Assembly (NCBI GenBank): GCA_963723235.1
Contig: CAVRPV010000004.1
Location: 62,001-126,000, forward strand
DNA length: 64,000 nucleotides
Source: CAIRTM01 sp963723235
GTDB taxonomy: Bacteria > Desulfobacterota > WTBG01 > CAIYCZ01 > CAIRTM01
Reading direction: 5' to 3'
The position numbers were made by a program, and so were the translations under genes. Every line of letters starts with the position of its first letter. Positions within the stretch are counted from its first letter, which is position 1. Of this stretch, positions 55,696 through 63,409 are shown in pieces. The notes beneath the pieces were generated by a model. It saw only the letters and a program-made list of their open reading frames with translations, did not search any database and was not told the DNA's origin.

Positions 55696-55762
55696 CATTA
55701 CCTGACGTTGAGGTTCAGCGGCGGCGGAACGCCGTCCGCTGGAACCGGAACATTACCTGACC
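55696..55762 (-). other. attC-like hairpin after katG, flanked by an 11-bp direct repeat
   Basis: CATTACCTGAC occurs at 55696-55706 and again at 55752-55762. Between them GGTTCAGCGGCGGCG pairs with CGCCGTCCGCTGGAACC. On the minus strand the far end reads CAACGTCAGGT, one base off an R' core GTTAGGT. A degenerate attC, or a related cassette-end structure, for the katG unit. Confidence 0.4.
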
Positions 55763-55808
55763 GTTTTTTCCGTCCTATCAGAAGCCCTCGAAGACGTTTA
55801 TGCGACGA

Positions 55809-58005
55809 TCAGGCGAGGTCGAAACGATCAAGGTTCATGACTTTGTTCCACACCGCGACAAAGTCGCTCAGGAACTTCTCCCGGGAGTCCTCACATCCGT
55901 AAACTTCCGCCAGAGCCCGGAGCTGGGAGTTGGAACCGAAGATCAGGTCAACGCGAGTGCCGGTCCACTTGAGCTTACCCGTCTTGCGATCGCGCCCTTC
56001 AAACACGTCCGCGTCTTTCGAAACCGCCTTCCACTCGGTGCCCATATCGAGCAGGTTCACAAAGAAGTCATTAGTCAGCGCCTCCGGCCGCTTCGTGAAA
56101 ACGCCATGCTGAGACGCCTCCGACGTTTGCGCCCAAGACGCGCATGCCGCCGATGAGAACAGTCATCTCCGGTGCTGTCAGCGTCAGAAGCTGCGCCTTG
56201 TCAACCAGCAGCTCCTCGGCCGATACGGCATATTTGGTCTTCTGGTAGTTGCGGAAACCGTCGGCTTTCGGCTCGAGCACGGCAAAGGAGGCCGCTTCGG
56301 TCTGCTTCTGCGAGGCGTCCATGCGTCCCGGCGTGAAGGGAACCGTTATTTTGTAACCGGCGTTCTTCGCCGCTTGCTCGACGCCCGCGCAACCGCCCAG
56401 AACGATCAGATCAGCCAGCGAGACCTTCTTGCCGCCGGACTGGGATTTGTTGAATGCTTTCTGGATGCGCTCCAGAGTCTTGAGCACCTTCGCGAGTTGG
56501 GCAGGCTGGTTGACTTCCCAATCCTTCTGCGGCGCCAGCCGAATGCGCGCGCCGTTGGCGCCGCCGCGCATGTCGGAGCCGCGGAAGGTGGACGCCGACG
56601 CCCAGGCGGTCGAAACCAGCTCCGAAACAGACAGACCGGAAGCCAGGATCTTGCCCTTAAGTGAGGCGATGTCCTGCTTATTGATCAGTTTGTGATTGAC
56701 GGCAGGGATGGGGTCTTGCCAGATGAGTTCCTCTGCCGGAACCTCCGCACCGAGATAGCGCGAGCGCGGGCCCATGTCACGGTGGGTCAACTTGAACCAT
56801 GCCCGGGCAAAGGCGTCCGCGAATTGCTCGGGGTTCTGCAGATAGCGCCGCGCGATCGGCTCGTAGATCGGGTCGAAGCGAAGCGAGAGGTCCGCCGTGG
56901 TCATCATCGGTCGGCGCTTCTTCGCCGGATCGTGCGCATCAACCACCATGTCCTCTTCAGCCACGTCCTTGGCCAGCCATTGATTCGCGCCGGCCGGGCT
57001 CTTGACCAGCTCCCACTCGTATTTGAACAGCACCTTCAGATAGCCCATGTCCCATTGGGTCGGGTTCGGCTTCCAGGCACCCTCGATGCCGCTGCTGATC
57101 GTATCGCCGCCTTTGCCGATGCCGAAGCTGCTCTTCCAGCCGATGCCCTGCGCTTCGAGGCCGGCGCCTTCGGGTTCGGGCCCCACATGCGACGCAGGGC
57201 CGGCGCCATGACATTTGCCGAAGGTGTGCCCGCCGGCGACGAGCGCGACGGTCTCTTCGTCATTCATCGCCATGCGTGCAAAGGTTTCGCGAACATCCCG
57301 GCCGGAGGCGACTGGATCGGGGTTGCCGTTCGGGCCCTCCGGATTCACGTAGATCAGGCCCATCTGCACGGCGGCGAGCGGGTTCTCCAGATCGCGCTTT
57401 CCCGAATAGCGGTTGTCGCCAAGCCATGTGTCCTCAGAGCCCCAATAAATGTCCTCTTCGGGCTCCCATACATCCACGCGCCCGCCGGCGAAACCGAAGG
57501 TCTTGAACCCCATCGATTCCAGAGCGCAGTTGCCGGCAATGATCATCAGGTCGGCCCAGGAGATTTTCTTGCCATATTTCTGCTTGATCGGCCAAAGCAG
57601 ACGGCGCGCCTTGTCGAGGTTCACGTTGTCGGGCCAGCTGTTGAGGGGCGCCAGCCGCTGAGAGCCGGAGCCCGCACCCCCGCGTCCGTCGCCCATGCGA
57701 TAGGTGCCAGCGCTGTGCCACGCCATCCGGATGAAGAGCGGTCCGTAGTGACCCCAGTCGGCCGGCCACCAGTCCTGTGAGTCGGTCATGAGCGCATAAA
57801 GGTCCTTCTTCAGGGCGGCCAGATTGAGTTTTTTAAATTCTTCGGCGTAGTTGAACGCCGCGCCCATCGGGTTGCTAAGATTTGAGTGCTGATGAAGAAT
57901 CTTGAGGTTCAACTGGTTCGGCCACCAATCCCGGTTCGACGTGCCGCTGCTGGAAGTGAATGTGTTCGTTTTGCCCGTTACCGGGCACTTGCTGTTTTTT
58001 TCCAT
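55809..58005 (-). CDS. katG: Catalase-peroxidase, one frameshift
   Basis: Bifunctional haem enzyme detoxifying peroxide. The N-terminal domain has the distal site RMAWHSAGTYR (Arg-Trp-His), the Trp-Tyr-Met adduct region (EDIYWGSED, QMGLIYVNPEG) and proximal His in VALVAGGHTFGKCHGAG. The C-terminal domain is the usual degenerate copy. The frame breaks near 56113; removing one G gives NVGGSQHGVFTKRPEALTND and the normal end (NLLDMGTEW...). ATG 58005 follows GGGAGAG; upstream starts would read through attC D. About 732 residues, normal. No signal peptide. It sits directly after attC D, so it appears to be an integron cassette gene, an unusual cargo. Confidence 0.9.
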
Positions 58006-58032
58006 CTTTTCTCTCCCTTCTTTCACGTATAG

Positions 58033-58118
58033 GTTTGAACAGTTACCGTTCAAGGTCACTGGTGTGGAGGAGCGCAGCGCGATTTTCTGCTGCGTCCCTC
58101 GCAAAAAGGCCGTTCTCC
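58033..58118 (-). other. attC recombination site D (ORF6N cassette)
   Basis: On the minus strand: R'' GGAGAAC is the exact complement of GTTCTCC at the start of the ORF6N cassette (58703-58709). Stem GAGGGACGCAGC / GCGCTGCGCTCCTC around AGAAAATC, like the other three. R' is probably GTTCAAAC at 58033-58040. Confidence 0.8.
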
Positions 58119-58680
58119 GGAATCATGTATCTTTTTTGATTCGCCAGGAACTATAAAACCTATAGATCTCTTGTTGGGCTTTGGGTCTGGTGCATCGACT
58201 AATTTCCGTATTTCTCGAACCAAATTAAACAGTATGTGATCATGATCACTTACACGCTTTTCAAGTTGTTCGACCTTACGTGAAAGCTTGTCGTTTTTCT
58301 GGACCATTTCACGAAGGCGTATAAATGTTCTCACAATAAAAACGCTCATCTTGTTGGCTTGACTGGAATTTAAAACGTTTGCAGCCTGCTAAAGCGCCAT
58401 GTTCGGTAAAAACAAGAGGTGTTTTACGGCGGCCACCCCAACCAGAACTTGATGTCGCAAATTGCGATTTCAAGTTGTCGAATTCATCTTTGGTCAGTTG
58501 AAACATAAAATCTTCGGGAAATTTATCGATATTTCGGCGTATTTGTTCGTTCAGGCGCCGTGTTTCAACACCATAGAGGGCAGCCAGATCTGAGTCTATA
58601 ATGACCCGTTCTCCACGGATGGTCACAATAATTTTTAAAATTTTTTTTTCAGGTAGACATGTTATTGAACTCTTCGTCAT
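58056..58680 (-). CDS. ORF6N-domain protein, frameshifted
   Basis: ILKIIVTIRGERVIIDSDLAALYGVETRRLNEQIRRNIDKFPEDFMFQLTKDEFDNLKSQFATSS is the ORF6N (KilA-N-like) domain. VFTEHGAL followed, after a one-base break at about 58385, by AANVLNSSQANKMSVFIVRTFIRLREM completes the domain. A coiled coil (KNDKLSRKVEQLEKRVSDHDHILFNLV) and a basic end follow. ORF6N proteins bind DNA and are common on phages and mobile elements. The frame runs into attC D; the natural stop may lie earlier, near 58160. ATG 58680 is 23 nt after the cassette core site. Confidence 0.75.
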
Positions 58681-58702
58681 GCTAAATCCTGTTTAATTTT
58701 CA

Positions 58703-58883
58703 GGAGAACAGTGTGATAGGTGGAAAAAATTCCACGTAGTACGATAGTACGGCATAAACATGGAGAATAAGCCGAAATTCCGCCCCAACCAGAGTCTTAG
58801 ATTCATGAACCGGGTGCGCAAGGTCTTGCGCTGTCACCCCTAAGCCTATCTCATAGCAAAGGGCGGGTTGTCAATGGATACTT
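58703..58883 (-). promoter_or_regulatory. attI-like leader, copy 2, heading the ORF6N cassette
   Basis: 181 bp sharing most positions with 52233-52446. Contains a GTGGAAAAAATTCCAC perfect hairpin and ends at CACTG|TTCTCC. As in copy 1 it has no R'' half-site. Confidence 0.6.
58845..58874 (-). promoter_or_regulatory. Candidate cassette promoter in leader copy 2
   Basis: Minus strand TTGACA (58874-58869), 18-bp spacer, GATAGG (58850-58845), identical in both copies of the leader while the surrounding bases vary. Confidence 0.5.
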
Positions 58884-59396
58884 CGCTATATCCACTACGC
58901 CAGCGGTAAAACGCATCCGCGCCTGTGCGCGGCCCTAATAGCATGGTGGGCACTCTGCGAGGGCCCAATACATATGTTTTTCAGATTCCCGGCTTTTGGT
59001 TTTCAACCCCATCGTAGCGCTGCCGGGACGGGTGCATGAGCACGGATACGAACGGCACGCTGTTTGAGTCCCGCCGAGGCGGGACGAGTTCGTGCCGTTC
59101 CCGCGATCATGTGCCCGTCGAGGGAATCCGCCGAAGGCAGACGCGAAACGCCGGGGGCGTCTTTTCTTGGGTATCACCTTTCTTTGGACGAGCAAAGAAA
59201 GGTGATGTCAGGTTGTATTTGAGGCTGCAGTTCGGGGTTCGAAGATAATCCTGGATGCCGGGTCAGGCCCGGCATGACAGGCGGCTTTTCAAGGTCGCAC
59301 ATTGCGGCCTTGAACGTGCGAGCAGCAACACCTCATCCCGCAAATCAGAATTATTGTGCCTTGAACCAGTTCTACTGCACCCGAAAGCGCACAGCA
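58884..59396. other. Gene-free block with repeat D copy 4
   Basis: 513 bp with no supported gene. Repeat D copy 4 fills the middle, and a GGATGCCGGGTC / GGCCCGGCATG palindrome lies at about 59251-59277. The minus-strand frame at 58935-59195 is repeat sequence read in frame. Confidence 0.6.
58990..59207 (+). repeat. Mosaic repeat D, copy 4
   Basis: Begins TTTTGGTTTTCAACCCCATCG, as copy 3. The core reads CACGCTGTTTGAGTCCCGCC; then CGAGGGAATCC and GACGCGAAACGCCGGGGGCG. It stands in the same relation to leader copy 2 as copy 1 does to leader copy 1. Confidence 0.7.
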
Positions 59397-60125
59397 TCAC
59401 CGCGTGTATTTGGTCAGCGCATACATCGCAATGCCGGCAGCTACGGCCGCGTTTAACGAATTAACATTGCGGTTGTGTAACGGGATGGTAACTGTTTGGG
59501 TGATCAGGGGCCGCAGTTCATGCGACAATCCCCGGGCTTCATTGCCGATAGCCAGAATGTAGGCTGGGTTGAGTTGCAGCGATGCAATGTCCTGCCCTTC
59601 AAGATCAGCCGCCACAACATGAAAACCCTTAAGCACGGCACAATCATCAAGCAGTACAATAGTGCATTGAAATATGGCGCCCATGGTCGCGCGCACAACC
59701 TTGGGAGAGAATGGATCAACGCAGCCACCGGTAACGATAACACCATCGTAGCCGAATGCAACGGCAGTCCGGATGATGGTGCCAACATTGCCGGGATCCT
59801 GCAGCGCGTCCAGCAAAACATACTTTTTATTCGCGCAGATGGTGCGCTCATACTCAAGCGCACAGACAGCAAGGATGCCCTGGGAGTTCTCCGTATCAGC
59901 CAGTCGATCAAAAATTTTCCGCTCAACAATGTGCAGCCTGTCGGGAGCAATATCTATTTCGGGCATGCGCGCCTCACTCGACAGGTACAGGCCCAGAATA
60001 TTGGCGGCGCCTTCAAGCTGGCGATAGCCTTCGACTACAAACTGGGCCTGCTGATAGCGGTATTTCCTGTCGCGGATCAGTTTTTGAAGATGCTTGATTT
60101 TAGGATTTGTGGCGGACGTGATCAT
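59397..60125 (-). CDS. SpoU/TrmH-family RNA 2'-O-methyltransferase
   Basis: 242 residues. The N-terminal substrate-binding part (ITSATNPKIKHLQKLIRDRKYRYQQAQFVVEGYRQLE) is followed by the knotted SPOUT domain: LLDALQDPGNVGTIIRTAVAFGYDGVIV (motif 1, with the Asn and Arg), AIGNEARGLSHEL (motif 2) and IPLHNRNVNSLNAAVAAGIAMY (motif 3). Methylates ribose 2'-OH of rRNA or tRNA; RlmB/TsnR-like. Intact, with the normal start. Position specificity cannot be inferred. The gene lies just beyond the accessory block. Confidence 0.9.
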   Translation of the reverse strand: MITSATNPKIKHLQKLIRDRKYRYQQAQFVVEGYRQLEGAANILGLYLSSEARMPEIDIAPDRLHIVERKIFDRLADTENSQGILAVCALEYERTICANKKYVLLDALQDPGNVGTIIRTAVAFGYDGVIVTGGCVDPFSPKVVRATMGAIFQCTIVLLDDCAVLKGFHVVAADLEGQDIASLQLNPAYILAIGNEARGLSHELRPLITQTVTIPLHNRNVNSLNAAVAAGIAMYALTKYTR

Positions 60126-60158
60126 CTGGCGGCTTCACCCAATTTCCCCGGACGGGGT

Positions 60159-60846
60159 TCAGTTGTCTATACAGTTTTTACAGGGCTTGTATCCGGCCCG
60201 AATGGCTGCGCCAAGGCTGTCAAACCCGGCTGTGCAGTTTTTACAGTCATAGGCTGTGCAGCCGGGCGCATGCAACACGCGCGAATTCGTATTGCCGCGA
60301 TAATGGCCGGATGATATTGCGCACGGATTTTTTGGCCTGTTTCTTTTCCGCCTGACGCTTGCTGCTGCGAAAATCCCAGGGCGCAGTCGGATCAGGCTGC
60401 GACCACAACCCCAGACCCTGCTGCCGGGCGTTTTGCTCAAGCGCGCTCCATGCTTTCTGATCACCGGCTTTGCAGTAGCGCTTATAAACCCAGGCGCAGC
60501 CCTCTGCAATCAGGCGTTCATTGACACAGCCTTCAGGCGTGTTCACCTTTGCAACCGTGCGCCCGTACTTGTCGATTTCAATCGGTTCAACGGTTACTTT
60601 TTTTTGCAGCACAAGCGAGCGTGTGAACGCACGCGCCTGCCGACCGAAGGCCTGATCAAACTCAGGCGCATCAATGCCGTAGAGCCTGACTTCCTTTTTG
60701 CCGCTGGCGTGCGTAACCATCAGGGAATCACCGTCGATAACGCTCACGCAGGTTCCCTGCCAGGTCTCAGCCCGGACTGCACATGCCAGGCACAGCAACA
60801 GTGCACAGATACCATATTTTTTCAGCGATACGGCCAAGAAGTACAT
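60159..60846 (-). CDS. Secreted SNase-like nuclease with cysteine-rich C-terminus, frameshifted
   Basis: A signal peptide (MYFLAVSLKKYGICALLLCLACAVRA) is followed by the staphylococcal-nuclease fold: WQGTCVSVIDGDSLMVTHASGKKEVRLYGIDAPEFDQAFG, with the Asp and Arg active-site residues, YGRTVAKVNTPEGCVNERLIAEGCAWVYKRYCK, and the basic linker KRQAEKKQAKK. At about 60310 one extra C shifts the frame. Repaired, it continues GHYRGNTNSRVLHAPGCTAYDCKNCTAGF to CKNCIDN, a metal-binding Cys cluster like the Ada N-terminal zinc site. About 229 residues. Exported; probably degrades extracellular nucleic acid. Confidence 0.8.
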
Positions 60847-61002
60847 CTCCCGTGAAGGCGGTTATGCCTGACGGATCCCAGTGTAGGAGAAAAAGCCCTG
60901 TTGTGCAAGACCCGATTGTGCGCTTGATTGATTGCGCGCGCTTTGCTATCCTTGCTGCGGATAAGAAAATACTGTTATGCCGATATTCACGCTAAGGAAA
61001 GC

Positions 61003-62100
61003 ATGCATCAAACTATTGTAATTCCAATAGTTGCCGGTATTGGCAACGGCCTGCTGGCCGTACCGCTGGTGCGTCTGTTAAAACAGCGCCTGCCGCGATG
61101 CGGTATAACCGTTCTGGCCGGATCGCCAACAATCGGCGAGGTATTCACACGGCTGCCCGAGGTTCAGGAAGTTTTATTGTGCAAGCCCGGAGTGCTCGGC
61201 ATGCTCACAACCGGCCTGAAGCTGCGCCAACGCCGTTATGACATAACCTTAATACCGGCCCCTTCACGACGGTGGCAATACCTGCTCATGGCCGCAGGCA
61301 TTGGTGCACGGCGCACAATCATGCATGTCTACAGCGAACGCCAATCCCTGATCAGGAGCATTCTGCGATTTGAAACAATCCCCGCGCAAAGAGGCCTGCA
61401 CGACGTGCACCAGAACCTGCTGCTGCTGCAGGCGCTTGCCCCTTCAGAGCTTCCGAACAGCCCGCAGGACGAAACACCGGTTTTCCCGCTGCGCGAATCC
61501 GACCATAGGTCTGCCGAGGCATTACTCCAATCAGCGGCTATCATGGATTCGAACAGGAAACCGATACTTGTGCACGCCGGCAGCGCAGTCACTGCCCTGG
61601 CTGCTGCAAAACGCTGGCCGCCCGAACGCTACAACCAACTGCTGCGCACGCTTTCACAGATCACCGGCAGGCAGATTATTCTCATTGAAGGGCCTGATGA
61701 AGCCGGATTAGCCGATGAAATTTTGCAGGTTGAACCCGTGCCCGATGTCGGCATTGTCCGGCTGCATGGGAACCTCGGCGCAAGTGCGGCCCTGCTGCAG
61801 CGCGCAGTGCTCTATATCGGTTCCGATTCAGGGCTTGCGCATCTGGCCGCAGCGGTCGGCACGCCCCCTGTTACGCTTTTTGGTCCAGCCGATCCCGAAC
61901 GCATGTGTCCTTTCGGGTACCGGCACCTTGTAGTTCAGGCGCGCACGCAAACATGCCGGGCGTGCAACCGCTATCCCTGGCAGGCTCGCAGCCCGAAAAT
62001 TACCTGTGAGCGTGGCTATACCTGCATGCGCGACATTACAACCGATGATATCCTTGAAAAAGCCATGCCGCTTTTGCTAAAGAACAGGCACAACGCATGA
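61003..62100 (+). CDS. GT9-family heptosyltransferase-like protein
   Basis: 365 residues. GT-B fold: IVIPIVAGIGNGLLAVPLVRLLKQRLP is the N-terminal domain start, ILVHAGSAVTALAAAKRWPPERYNQLLRTL and IILIEGPDEAGLADEI bind the nucleotide, and VLYIGSDSGLAHLAAAVGTPPVTLFGPADPERMCPFG is the ADP-heptose signature (DSGxxHxAxAxGxP). It probably adds heptose to LPS core. The CRACNRYPWQARSPKITCERGYTCM cluster is unusual and may bind metal. AAGGAAAGC before ATG 61003. The stop overlaps the ATG of the next gene. Confidence 0.88.
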   Translation: MHQTIVIPIVAGIGNGLLAVPLVRLLKQRLPRCGITVLAGSPTIGEVFTRLPEVQEVLLCKPGVLGMLTTGLKLRQRRYDITLIPAPSRRWQYLLMAAGIGARRTIMHVYSERQSLIRSILRFETIPAQRGLHDVHQNLLLLQALAPSELPNSPQDETPVFPLRESDHRSAEALLQSAAIMDSNRKPILVHAGSAVTALAAAKRWPPERYNQLLRTLSQITGRQIILIEGPDEAGLADEILQVEPVPDVGIVRLHGNLGASAALLQRAVLYIGSDSGLAHLAAAVGTPPVTLFGPADPERMCPFGYRHLVVQARTQTCRACNRYPWQARSPKITCERGYTCMRDITTDDILEKAMPLLLKNRHNA

Positions 62101-63119
62101 AGGTTTCCTTTAGAATAACCGATTCCGGCGGCGGCGCGAATGTTCTGGTGACAGGCATTGCAGCCGCGCTCAGACGCTCCGGCCACGAGGCCCGCATTGA
62201 CTATCTTCCGCGTTGCATAGATATTGTGCCGCAGGCCGGCGTTTTTTTTCCTGAGGCCTGGCCGGACGCCGACATTATACACGGCGATGTCTTTACCGGC
62301 TTTTACCCTTCACGCAAACCGTTTGTATTCACGTTTCATCACGTTGTGCATGACAGCGCCCTTGCCTACCGCAGCCTCGCCCAGCGAGCCTATTACCTTC
62401 TGCTCAAACGATATGAGCGGCGTGCCCTCAAGCATGCCGCGGCAATTGTGTGCCCGAGCGAATATACCCGTCGTGAACTCAAGCGTGTTTTTGCATGCTC
62501 GCACACGAGCCTGATTTATAACGGTATTGACACTGATTTTTTTAAGCCTGCAGACGTCTCACGCGCTCACTACGGGATTGCGCCCAATAAAACCGTGCTG
62601 CTGTTTACCGGCAATCTGATTCAACGCAAAGGCTGTGATCTCCTGCCCCGGATCATGAACATGCTGGGGCCCGACTACCTGCTGCTGCTGACCAGCGGCA
62701 TGCGCGGCACGAAGCCGCTTCCTATAGAAAACTGCATAAACCTTGGATCTGTGCCCGGTGATCATTTGCCTGAAATCTATAGCCTGTGTGATGTACTGCT
62801 TTTCCCTACACGGTTGGAAGGCTTCGGCCTGAGTGTCGCCGAAGCCATGGCGTGCGCCAGGCCGGTTGTGTCTACCAGATGCTCGGCCCTGCCGGAACTG
62901 GTTGTCGATGGAGCAACCGGACTTTTATGTGCAATGGATAATGTAGATGAGTTCACCAAAAAAATTCAGTGGCTGCGCCGGCATCCTGCGGAACGGGCGG
63001 CAATGGGTGTCGCCGGTCGGCAACGTATTGCTGAACACTTCAGCCTGCAACGCATGACAAACAGTTATCTCGCACTGTATGAAGAACTGATTATAAACAA
63101 AAGCCCTGACAAATACTAA
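62097..63119 (+). CDS. GT4-family glycosyltransferase
   Basis: 340 residues, GT-B fold. FRITDSGGGANVLVTGIAAALRRSGHEARI is the N-terminal acceptor domain, IVCPSEYTRRELKRVFACSHTSLIYNGIDTDFF the hinge, VLLFTGNLIQRKGCDLLPRIM and LFPTRLEGFGLSVAEAMACARPVVSTRCSALPELVVDG (E-x7-E motif) the donor domain. It overlaps the GT9 gene by 4 nt (ATGA), so the two are co-translated and probably act on the same envelope glycan. Confidence 0.88.
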   Translation: MKVSFRITDSGGGANVLVTGIAAALRRSGHEARIDYLPRCIDIVPQAGVFFPEAWPDADIIHGDVFTGFYPSRKPFVFTFHHVVHDSALAYRSLAQRAYYLLLKRYERRALKHAAAIVCPSEYTRRELKRVFACSHTSLIYNGIDTDFFKPADVSRAHYGIAPNKTVLLFTGNLIQRKGCDLLPRIMNMLGPDYLLLLTSGMRGTKPLPIENCINLGSVPGDHLPEIYSLCDVLLFPTRLEGFGLSVAEAMACARPVVSTRCSALPELVVDGATGLLCAMDNVDEFTKKIQWLRRHPAERAAMGVAGRQRIAEHFSLQRMTNSYLALYEELIINKSPDKY

Positions 63120-63134
63120 AAACCACCATGCTGC

Positions 63135-63238
63135 AGGCTGTTCAAAAATGCCCGGATACAAGGCGTGCGAAGCCATACGAAATGAGGCGTACTTTTCTGT
63201 ACGCCGCAAAGACGAATGGCAAGCACAACGCAGCAGAC
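63135..63238 (+). repeat. Palindromic repeat A, copy 9 (right end lost)
   Basis: Starts AGGCTGTTCAAAAATGC, with a normal core and GCACAACGCAGCAGACC, and then breaks off before the last arm. TAACAGGGTGTTGAAAAATTCG after it looks like the reverse of a lost copy's end, so one or more copies have been rearranged here. Confidence 0.85.
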
Positions 63239-63271
63239 CCTTAACAGGGTGTTGAAAAATTCGTTTTATGT

Positions 63272-63394
63272 AGGCTGTTCAAAAACGCTCAGAGGCAAGG
63301 CGCGCAAAATCATGAGGAATGAGGCGTACTTTTGCGTACGCCGCAGTGATGAATGATGCGCGCAACGCAGCAAATGAGCGTTTTTCAACAGCCT
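63272..63394 (+). repeat. Palindromic repeat A, copy 10
   Basis: 123 bp, complete. AGGCTGTTCAAAAACGC to GAGCGTTTTTCAACAGCCT, ending 15 bp before the rlmN ATG. Confidence 0.92.
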
Positions 63395-63409
63395 GTTAAG
63401 GCAAACCGC

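Noticed and set aside
58935..59195. Minus-strand frame of 86 residues
   Set aside because: It is repeat D read in frame; the equivalent frames in other copies of the repeat differ and have no ribosome binding site.
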